Source: an uncultured Clostridia bacterium (GTDB taxonomy: Bacteria; Bacillota; Clostridia; Christensenellales; Borkfalkiaceae). From it: a DNA stretch of 64,000 bases. Under the pieces are notes generated by a model. The model worked only from the letters and a program-made list of their open reading frames with translations. It had not been told where the DNA came from and searched no databases. The position numbers and the translations under genes were made by a program. The DNA lies in NCBI GenBank assembly GCA_944328665.1, contig CALVHS010000029.1, forward strand, positions 1 through 64,000. The letters are read 5' to 3'. This document shows, piece by piece, positions 8,019 through 14,206 of this stretch (the stretch's first letter is position 1; every line of letters begins with the position of its first letter).

Positions 8019-8183
8019 TTCACGCGATTTGTTTTAAGCTGTTAAAACAAATCGCCGTGAGTTGGAGTATCCTCTCCAAGGCTTCCCCCTCGGGAGAGGA
8101 AGTTGTCACGAAAACAGGGCTCCCAAAAAGTATCGAAGAACTTTTTGGGAATCAACGCCTCATCCGTCAGCCGCCGCGGGCGG
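8019..8183 (+). repeat. Composite repeat, copy D (element Y only)
   Basis: Contains the copy-C version of the hairpin (8020-8060, with a loop change) joined directly to a diverged element Y: AAGGCTTCCCCCTCGGGAG, ACAGGGCTCCCAAAAAGT hairpin and CCTCATCCGTCAGCCGCC. It ends inside the double-hairpin segment, 5 bases before the stop codon of the leftward flavodoxin-like gene. Confidence 0.85.
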
Positions 8184-8187
8184 AAGG

Positions 8188-8754
8188 TCATGATAAGGAT
8201 GGCGTATTCCGGTCTTTTGAGAGCCTTTCCGCCTCTTCTATGACGGGGCGGGCGGAGGAAAGGTCGGTAAATTCCACCTCTCCGCCGTAGGAAGATAAAA
8301 GCTGTTTGTCCTCTTCGCTTTTGTCTCTTTTCTTTTTCAGGTAGGCGATCAGCATCGCCATCATCGCGCGGTGTTTCAGCCCCAGCTTTGTGTATTGTAT
8401 GCCGCCGCGCAGGCAGAACACGGGCAGCGTTCCTTTCTGTTCGGGGGGCAGCTTTTTTTCAAACAGCATGCGCGCTTCCCTTTGCGTCTTTTCTTTGGCG
8501 GGGTCGGCAAGCCCGCATACGAACAGGACGATGCGTTTGTCTTTCGCCCGCCGTAAAAGGCGGGCGGCTTTGCGCCATCCCGCAATGCTGCCGGCATACA
8601 CGCCGCCGCCGAAGATGACGACGTCCGCTTCCGCCATATCTTTCCTTTTTGCCTTGCCGACGGGCAGCGCCCTGCATCCGAGCGCCTGCGCGATGTGCTT
8701 TGCATAAGCCTCCGTCCTGCCGTAGCGAGAACCGTACAACACGAGCGTTTTCAT
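8188..8754 (-). CDS. Flavodoxin-domain protein (HemG/flavodoxin_5-like)
   Basis: Soluble FMN-binding redox protein of 188 aa. The N-terminal strand and phosphate loop (LVLYGSRYGRTEAYA, residues 4-18), the second strand with VVIFGGGVYAGSI and the third (RIVLFVCGLAD) match the flavodoxin-like domain of protoporphyrinogen-oxidase HemG and related proteins. The C-terminus is a basic helix (LIAYLKKKRDKSEEDKQ) plus a tail. ATG 8754 is preceded by GGAGAAAAAAA. It is a single-gene unit, and the last copy of the repeat array abuts its stop, perhaps acting as its 3-prime end. Electron donor and substrate cannot be read from the sequence. Confidence 0.85.
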   Translation of the reverse strand: MKTLVLYGSRYGRTEAYAKHIAQALGCRALPVGKAKRKDMAEADVVIFGGGVYAGSIAGWRKAARLLRRAKDKRIVLFVCGLADPAKEKTQREARMLFEKKLPPEQKGTLPVFCLRGGIQYTKLGLKHRAMMAMLIAYLKKKRDKSEEDKQLLSSYGGEVEFTDLSSARPVIEEAERLSKDRNTPSLS

Positions 8755-8785
8755 TTTTTTTCTCCGTTTTTATTTTCTCCCTTAC

Positions 8786-8814
8786 AGTATACCATATCCG
8801 CCTTCCGCCGTAAA
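8786..8814 (-). promoter_or_regulatory. Probable promoter of the flavodoxin-like gene
   Basis: Minus-strand TTTACG (8809-8814), 17-base spacer, TATACT (8786-8791). The -35 is a moderate match. Confidence 0.5.
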
Positions 8815-8887
8815 GGAGGAGGGTGTCATAAATTTGTAATATCTGTGCGGCGGGCGGGCAGGAACGCCGGACGGGCGGCGCAATCGC

Positions 8888-8917
8888 TTGCGCGCGCACC
8901 GCGCCCTGTGGTATAAT
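8888..8917 (+). promoter_or_regulatory. Promoter of the ABC exporter operon
   Basis: TTGCGC (8888-8893), 18-base spacer, TATAAT (8912-8917), about 30 bases before the start codon. Confidence 0.6.
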
Positions 8918-8946
8918 AAGGAAAACTGCACAGCGGGAGAAGGAAT

Positions 8947-9873
8947 ATGAAAGAAGCGATTATCCGCGTCGAAGGGCTGAAAAAGGCCTACGGCGCCGTG
9001 GAGGCGGTCAAGGGGATCAGCTTTTCGGTGGAAAAGGGCAGCCTCTTTTCCTTTCTCGGCGTCAACGGCGCAGGCAAAAGCACGACCATCAACATCCTCT
9101 GCTCTATTCTGAAAAAGGACAATGGCAAAGTAGAGATCGGCGGATATGACCTTGACCGGGAAGCGGCAAAGATCAAGCCGATGCTCGGCGTCGTCTTCCA
9201 GGGCACCGTGCTGGACGACCTGCTCACCGTCAAGGATAACCTGACCGTGCGGGCGAGTTTTTACGGCATGCGCGGCAGAGAGTGGGCGCGGCGGTTGGAA
9301 GAACTTGTCTCTCTGCTCGATCTGAAAGACATCTTGACCCGTCCTTTCGGCAAGCTGTCGGGCGGGCAGCGGCGGCGGGTGGATATCGCCCGCGCCCTCA
9401 TACACCGGCCTTGCGTGCTCGTGCTGGACGAGCCGACGACGGGCCTGGATCCCAAAACGCGGCAGACGGTGTGGGAGATCGTGCGCGGCCTGCAGCGGCG
9501 GGAGGGGATGACCGTCTTTCTTACCACCCATTACATGGAGGAAGCGGACGGTTCCGATCTGGTGGTCATCATCGACGGCGGCGCGATCGCCGCGAGCGGT
9601 ACGCCCGTGCAGCTGAAAAACGAATATTCGCGCAACTATTTGCGCCTTTACGGGGACGCGCCCGCGATCGCCGCGGCGCTGCGGGCGGAGGGCGTCTCCG
9701 CCCGGGAAGAGGGGGGCGCCTGTGTCGTCGTCACGGACGGCGCCGAGGCGGCGCGGGAGATCTTGCTGCGCTTTCCCGAGGCGTGCCGGGATTTTGAATT
9801 TGTCAAAGGGAACATGGACGACGTGTTCCTCGCCGTTACGGGCAAAAAATTAGAGGGAGGGCTTGCGCAATGA
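8947..9873 (+). CDS. ABC exporter ATP-binding protein, DrrA-like
   Basis: Cytoplasmic ATPase of an ABC-2 type exporter, 308 aa. Walker A GVNGAGKST starts near residue 38, signature LSGGQRRRVDIARAL near 137, Walker B VLVLDEPTTGLDP near 157, and the switch histidine lies in LTTHYMEEAD. The C-terminal ~90 residues form the regulatory extension common in drug, antibiotic and polysaccharide exporters of this class. Start ATG 8947 is preceded by GGGAGAAGGA. It overlaps the permease gene by 4 bases (ATGA), so the two are translationally coupled. The exported substrate is unknown. Confidence 0.93.
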   Translation: MKEAIIRVEGLKKAYGAVEAVKGISFSVEKGSLFSFLGVNGAGKSTTINILCSILKKDNGKVEIGGYDLDREAAKIKPMLGVVFQGTVLDDLLTVKDNLTVRASFYGMRGREWARRLEELVSLLDLKDILTRPFGKLSGGQRRRVDIARALIHRPCVLVLDEPTTGLDPKTRQTVWEIVRGLQRREGMTVFLTTHYMEEADGSDLVVIIDGGAIAASGTPVQLKNEYSRNYLRLYGDAPAIAAALRAEGVSAREEGGACVVVTDGAEAAREILLRFPEACRDFEFVKGNMDDVFLAVTGKKLEGGLAQ

Positions 9874-10775
9874 ATATGCTGCTGTGTATGACTTCCCGCA
9901 ATCTGAAGATCTTTTTGAAGGACAAGGCGAACATCTTCTTTTCGCTGCTCTGTCCGCTCATTGTGTTGGCGCTGTACGTCCTCTTTTTGGGCAAGACGCA
10001 GGCGGACGGCATCCTCGCCGCCCTGTCCGAGGCGGGCGTTTCCGGGGCGGAGGACGCCGTGCAGGCGTTTTGCGACAGCTGGATGCTCGCGGGCGCCTTC
10101 TCGAGCGCCTGCATCACCGTGCCGCTGTGCGCGTGCGGGGTGATGGTGCAGGACAGGCGGCGGGGCATCACGGGCGACTTGCTCGCTTCTCCCGTGCCCG
10201 GTTGGTTGGCGCCCGCCGCGTACTGCCTCTCCGTCATGGCGGCGGGGCTGGTGTTGTGTACGGGCGTGCTGCTGCTCTCGTTCGGTTGGCTGGCGGTGTC
10301 CGGCAGTTGGTGCCTTTCCTTTGCGGACGTGCTCGCCGCATTCGGGATCATGCTCCTTTCCGTCGTCGCGTCCACGGCGCTGCTCGTGTTCGTGGTCGGC
10401 TTTGTCCGCTCGGAAGGCGCGTTCACGGGCATCAACGTCATTTTGGGCACGGTGGTCGGTTTTCTCATCGGCGCGTACATGCCGCTGACCATGTTTCCCG
10501 CAGGCGTGCAGTATTTTGCCGCCTTTTTTCCCGGCACACATTCCGCGGGGATGTTCCGCACCGTCATCATGGGCGGCGCCCTCGACGAACTCGCCGCGCT
10601 CGCTTCCCCCGCCTTTGCCGAGGCGTTGGCGGAAGAATTTTCCCTGACCCTGAACTTTTTCGGCAGCGAAGTATCCCCCGCCGCCATGGCGGTCGTCGTC
10701 GCGGGGTCGGCCGTGCTGTTTTTTGCGCTGCTGCTTTTGGTGCGCACCCTCGCCGCGCGGCGGGGCGCCAAGTGA
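9870..10775 (+). CDS. ABC-2 type transporter permease
   Basis: Membrane partner of the preceding ATPase, 301 aa, with six predicted membrane segments. The first is FFSLLCPLIVLALYVLFLG; the extracytoplasmic stretch after it (residues ~45-70) is soluble; the others follow at regular spacing, the last near the C-terminus before a basic LAARRGAK tail. Such DrrB-like permeases act as homodimers with two ATPases to export drugs, lipids or glycans. The start overlaps the ATPase stop. Confidence 0.9.
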   Translation: MNMLLCMTSRNLKIFLKDKANIFFSLLCPLIVLALYVLFLGKTQADGILAALSEAGVSGAEDAVQAFCDSWMLAGAFSSACITVPLCACGVMVQDRRRGITGDLLASPVPGWLAPAAYCLSVMAAGLVLCTGVLLLSFGWLAVSGSWCLSFADVLAAFGIMLLSVVASTALLVFVVGFVRSEGAFTGINVILGTVVGFLIGAYMPLTMFPAGVQYFAAFFPGTHSAGMFRTVIMGGALDELAALASPAFAEALAEEFSLTLNFFGSEVSPAAMAVVVAGSAVLFFALLLLVRTLAARRGAK

Positions 10776-10796
10776 TCTTTTTGCGGAGGATGCCGT

Positions 10797-11729
10797 ATGC
10801 TTTATAAAAGCATCGCCGAATTAGTCGGCAAAACGCCGCTCTTGGAACTGTGCGGTTATGAAAAAAAATATGCGCTCGGGGCGCGGATCGTCGCCAAACT
10901 CGAATACTTTAGCCCCACGGGCAGCGTCAAAGACCGCGCCGCCCTCTATATCGTCGAAGAGGCGGAAAGGACGGGCAGGCTGAAGCCGGGCATGACCGTC
11001 ATCGAGCCGACCAGCGGCAACACGGGCATCGGGCTTGCCGCCGTCTGCGCGGTCAAAGGATATCCGCTCGTGCTGACCATGCCGGAAACGATGAGCGCGG
11101 AGCGGCGCAAGCTGCTTTCCGCCTTCGGGGCAAAGCTCGTGTTGACGGACGGCAAAAAGGGGATGGCGGGCGCCATCGCCGAAGCGGACAGGCTGCACGC
11201 GGAAAATAAAAATTCCATGATCGCGGGGCAGTTCGTCGATCCCGCCAACGTGCGCGCCCATTACGAGACGACGGGGCCGGAGATCTGGGCGGATACGAAA
11301 GGCCGGGCGGACTTTCTCGTCGCGGGCGTGGGTACGGGCGGCACCCTCGGCGGCGCCGCAAAATTTTTAAAAGAAAAAAATCCCGCCCTGCGCGCCGTGG
11401 CGGTGGAGCCGAAGGGCTCCCCCGTCCTTTCGGGGGGCAAGGCGGGCGCGCACGGGCTGCAGGGCACCGGCGCGGGTTTTGTGCCCGAGATCCTCGACAC
11501 CGCCCTGCTCGACGAGATCGTCTGCGTGGGCGAGGAGGAAGCGTACGCCGCCGCGCGCGAGATCGCCGTCACCGACGGCGTCTTTGCGGGCATCACCGCG
11601 GGCGCGGCGGTGCATGCGGCAAGGCTCGTCGCCTCCCGTGCGGAAAACGCGGGCAAGACGGTCGCCGTCATCCTTCCCGATACGGGCATGCGCTATCGCT
11701 CCTCCGATCTGTTCGGCGGGGAAAAATGA
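10797..11729 (+). CDS. cysK: Cysteine synthase A (O-acetylserine sulfhydrylase)
   Basis: Pyridoxal-phosphate enzyme making cysteine from O-acetylserine and sulfide, 310 aa, the normal length. PTGSVKDRAA supplies the Schiff-base lysine (Lys45), EPTSGNTGIGLA (from about 70) binds the substrate and GVGTGGTLGGAA the cofactor phosphate. The end PDTGMRYRSSDLF is typical of CysK. It lies 21 bases after the permease gene and may share its transcript. Its partner cysE is 1.7 kb further on beyond a divergent regulator, so the two steps are not in one operon. No CBS or metabolic regulatory domain is present. Confidence 0.94.
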   Translation: MLYKSIAELVGKTPLLELCGYEKKYALGARIVAKLEYFSPTGSVKDRAALYIVEEAERTGRLKPGMTVIEPTSGNTGIGLAAVCAVKGYPLVLTMPETMSAERRKLLSAFGAKLVLTDGKKGMAGAIAEADRLHAENKNSMIAGQFVDPANVRAHYETTGPEIWADTKGRADFLVAGVGTGGTLGGAAKFLKEKNPALRAVAVEPKGSPVLSGGKAGAHGLQGTGAGFVPEILDTALLDEIVCVGEEEAYAAAREIAVTDGVFAGITAGAAVHAARLVASRAENAGKTVAVILPDTGMRYRSSDLFGGEK

Positions 11730-11744
11730 CGTAAAAAGGAAAGA

Positions 11745-11772
11745 GACGGAGGCGGGGATCCCCGCCTCCGTC
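11745..11772. terminator. Bidirectional terminator between cysK and the DeoR gene
   Basis: A perfect palindrome centred on GGGGATCCCC (11754-11763), 14 bases per arm. CCTTT follows on the right, and CTTTCCTTTTT reads off the left side for the minus-strand gene. Confidence 0.75.
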
Positions 11773-11799
11773 CCTTTCCGACAAAAAGGCCCGGTCGTC

Positions 11800-12504
11800 T
11801 CAGATGACGACGATGTTTTTTACTTCGAATTTTTCTTTGACCGCGAGCGGGAAGTTGTCGTCCGTGATGAGCACGTCGATGTCGTCGGGCGTCGCAAAGG
11901 TGTAGGGCATGATCTTGCCGATCTTGGAAGTGTCCAGCATCATGTATACCATCTTGGCGCGGCTCAAAACAAATTTGAGCAGGTCGGATTCCACCTGCGA
12001 GATGCAGGAAAAGCCCTGATCGAAGGAAAAGGCGGAGGCGGAAATGATGGCAAGTTCAAAATTCGTGTTCTCCAAAAACACCTTCGTGTACGGCGACGCG
12101 GTGGAAAGGTTCTCCTTGATCAGCGTCCCGCCGACAAGCACCACCTCCGGCTGTTTTTTGTGCGCCAGCTCCTCCGCGACGGCGATGCCGTTGGTAAAGA
12201 TGTGGCAGGGCTGGTCGGGGATCTCTTTGGCGAGATACAGCGCCGTCGTGCCGCCGTCCAAAAACAGGCTCACCCCTTCGTCGATGAGGGAGACTGCCTT
12301 TTTGGCGATGATCTTTTTCGCGTCCGTGTTGATGGTCGACTTCTGCGCGTACGCCTCGCCGGAGCGCTTTTGTACTTCCAGCACGGACATGGCGCCGCCC
12401 CGCACGCGGATGACCTTGTTTTGCTGTTCCAGCTCCATCAGGTCGCGGCGGAGGGTCATATCGGAGACGTCGGGGAACTGTTCGGCAAGTTCTTCCAGCG
12501 TCAT
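11800..12504 (-). CDS. DeoR-family transcriptional regulator (N-terminus probably longer)
   Basis: Sugar-metabolism type repressor, 234 aa from ATG 12504. The HTH (TLEELAEQFPDVSDMTLRRDLMELE) is followed by the basic wing with VIRVRGGAMS and the DeoR sensor domain: KKIIAKKAVSLIDEG, FLDGGTTALYLA and DTSKIGK, which bind phosphorylated sugars in relatives. Codons upstream of this ATG continue the family's usual first helix (KRTRIEEIALLIEKNG), back to an ATC codon at 12558 behind AGGTAGGTGA, with no ATG, GTG or TTG. The true start may therefore be a rare ATC codon at 12558, giving 252 aa. The regulon is unknown; it sits between cysK and the cysE operon. Confidence 0.9.
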   Translation of the reverse strand: MTLEELAEQFPDVSDMTLRRDLMELEQQNKVIRVRGGAMSVLEVQKRSGEAYAQKSTINTDAKKIIAKKAVSLIDEGVSLFLDGGTTALYLAKEIPDQPCHIFTNGIAVAEELAHKKQPEVVLVGGTLIKENLSTASPYTKVFLENTNFELAIISASAFSFDQGFSCISQVESDLLKFVLSRAKMVYMMLDTSKIGKIMPYTFATPDDIDVLITDDNFPLAVKEKFEVKNIVVI

Positions 12505-12598
12505 TTTTCCGTTTTTTTCGATCAGGAGGGCGATCTCCTCGATTCTTGTGCGTTTGATAGCCGTTCACCTACCTTTTGACATTCGTTGTTCGCCATCG

Positions 12599-12627
12599 AT
12601 TATAACATATTTTGCCGAAAAGTGCAA
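12599..12627 (-). promoter_or_regulatory. Promoter of the DeoR gene
   Basis: Minus-strand TTGCAC (12622-12627), 17-base spacer, TATAAT (12599-12604). Transcription would start near 12592, well upstream of both candidate start codons. Confidence 0.7.
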
Positions 12628-12695
12628 CGAAATAAACAAATAGTGTGAAAATTTTTCAAAAAAGAAAAAAAATTTTTTTAATCGAGCAAGAAAAC

Positions 12696-12724
12696 TTTTC
12701 TATTTGTCCGAAATATAGTATAAT
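12696..12724 (+). promoter_or_regulatory. Probable promoter of the HTH-like/cysE operon
   Basis: TATAAT at 12719-12724 with a poor -35 (TTTTCT, 12696-12701). The AT-rich region on its left is shared with the divergent DeoR promoter, so DeoR control of this operon is possible. Confidence 0.45.
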
Positions 12725-12751
12725 AGAGCAAATACCGCAAAAGGAATGCCT

Positions 12752-13396
12752 ATGCAAGACACGCAGACCGCCGCCGGCAGCGAATTGCTGCGCGACCTCG
12801 ACGATTATTTTTGCAAAAAATTTACCGACTTCGATATGATCGGCGCCATGCCTTCCTATCAGTCGGTCACGCTGTCCATGATCTTAAAGAACAAGAACCG
12901 CATCGAGGACGGCGAGTATGCCGCCAACGAGATGCGCAAGATCTCCTTCCAGCCGGAGGCAGCCAAAGTGCTTGCCGAACTGAAGGAGAGGTATGTGGAC
13001 AACACGTTCACTTTTTCCTTCCGCCCGGGGACGCTGCGCGAACGGCTCGCCGCCCTCTTCGGCAGGAGCGCGTCGGGCAGGTTCATCGAAAAGCTCATCC
13101 GCAGCTACGGCGAACTGCCCGCGCCCCTGTGGGAAAAACTGGGCATCGCGCAGAAGGACTGGAAGGCGGTGCTGCGCGGCTTTTACATCCCGGAAAAGGT
13201 GCTCGTCTACAAACTCACCCTGCTTTTGGGGCTGTCGCAGGGGGATCATGCTGCCTTGATGAGGGTGTGCGGCGCAAGCGCCGATCTTGCCGACGCGCGC
13301 GACGTGGTGATGCGCTATCTCGTGGATTACCGCGTCTACAACCGTGACATGATCGCCGCCGCATTCAAAGAATACCGCCTGCGCCCCATCGTGTAA
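12752..13396 (+). CDS. Uncharacterised protein with HTH-like C-terminal half
   Basis: 214 aa, probably cytoplasmic, no signal peptide or membrane segment. The first ~100 residues are helical and match nothing I know. The C-terminal half (GELPAPLWEKLGIAQKDW, then KVLVYKLTLLLGLSQGD, then VVMRYLVDYRVYNRDMIAAAF) follows the order of a HTH-related module seen in uncharacterised Clostridia proteins, where a short XRE-like fold ends in a conserved YDI-INEALF helix. DNA binding is therefore possible but unproven. Start ATG 12752 lies 7 bases after AAAGGA; an in-frame ATG 6 bases earlier overlaps that site. It is first in a probable operon with cysE (21-base gap) and the short AlaRS, so it may sense or regulate serine or cysteine supply. 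Confidence 0.72.
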   Translation: MQDTQTAAGSELLRDLDDYFCKKFTDFDMIGAMPSYQSVTLSMILKNKNRIEDGEYAANEMRKISFQPEAAKVLAELKERYVDNTFTFSFRPGTLRERLAALFGRSASGRFIEKLIRSYGELPAPLWEKLGIAQKDWKAVLRGFYIPEKVLVYKLTLLLGLSQGDHAALMRVCGASADLADARDVVMRYLVDYRVYNRDMIAAAFKEYRLRPIV

Positions 13397-13417
13397 GGGC
13401 AAATAGGGAGGGAAAAT

Positions 13418-14206
13418 ATGTTCAGAAGGCTGCGCGCCGACATCGAGGCGGCAAAGCGCAACGACCCCGCCGCGCGGAACAAGTTCGAGATCTGGCTGAC
13501 CTATTCGGGGGTGCACGCCCTGTCCTGGCACCGCTTTGCCAACCGCCTGTACAGGATGCATTTAAAGCTGCTCGCCCGCGTGGTCTCGCAGCTGGCAAAG
13601 TTTTTGACCGGCATCGAGATCCATCCCGCCGCCAAGATCGAAGGGGGCGTGTTCATCGACCATGGCACGGGGGTCGTCATCGGCGAGACGGCGGAAGTCG
13701 CTTCGGGCGTGGTCATCTATCAGGGCGTCACCCTCGGCGGCACGGGCAAGGAAAAGGGCAAGCGCCACCCCACCATCTGCAAGGACGTGGTGATCAGCTC
13801 CGGCGCCAAAGTGCTGGGCGGATTCACCGTGGGGGAGGGCGCCAAGATCGGCGCGGGCGCGGTCGTGCTCAAAGAGGTGCCGCCGCACGCCACCGTAGTG
13901 GGCGTTCCCGCGCGCGTCGTGCGCATCAAAGGGGAAAAACCCGACCTCTTGCAGGAAAAGGTCGACCCCAACGCGGAGGAGATCCGCGCGCTCAAATGCC
14001 GCGTCCACAAGCTGGAAGCGGCGCTGGAAAAGCTCACGGGCGAAAAATACGAATGCACCAAAGAGGAAGAGGAACTTTTCCCCGCCGTGGAGACGGGCGC
14101 TGCGGCGCAGGAGATCGCGCGGACGGACAGGGGAGAAGAGGACGAGAACGCTAACGCGGAAAAAGAGGAAAAAAACGATGATCACATCCAAGGAACTGAG
14201 GAATAA
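13418..14206 (+). CDS. cysE: Serine O-acetyltransferase
   Basis: Activates L-serine with acetyl-CoA to O-acetylserine, the first step of cysteine synthesis, 262 aa. The N-terminal helical domain (HALSWHRFANRLY) is followed by a left-handed beta helix of hexapeptide repeats (about 65-165). IDHGTGVVIGETAE contains the catalytic Asp-His pair, and GGTGKEKGKRHPTI is the typical loop. An unusual C-terminal tail of ~75 charged residues (Lys/Glu rich, ending in ENANAEKEEKNDDHIQGTEE) follows the catalytic part; EpsC-type enzymes lack such a long one. This tail overlaps the next gene by 29 bases, so part of it may exist mainly to couple translation. Probably forms the cysteine synthase complex with CysK. 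Confidence 0.92.
   Translation: MFRRLRADIEAAKRNDPAARNKFEIWLTYSGVHALSWHRFANRLYRMHLKLLARVVSQLAKFLTGIEIHPAAKIEGGVFIDHGTGVVIGETAEVASGVVIYQGVTLGGTGKEKGKRHPTICKDVVISSGAKVLGGFTVGEGAKIGAGAVVLKEVPPHATVVGVPARVVRIKGEKPDLLQEKVDPNAEEIRALKCRVHKLEAALEKLTGEKYECTKEEEELFPAVETGAAAQEIARTDRGEEDENANAEKEEKNDDHIQGTEE

Noticed and set aside
6830-8023. Minus- and plus-strand open frames inside the repeat array (e.g. proteins with KKFFDTFWEPCF)
   Set aside because: They are translations of the palindromic repeats, recur in shifted frames between copies, have no ribosome sites and match no gene structure.
6876-8183. Possible CRISPR array from the regular repeats
   Set aside because: Units are 165-493 bases, contain several different palindromes, have no spacers of even length and no cas genes are in the window.
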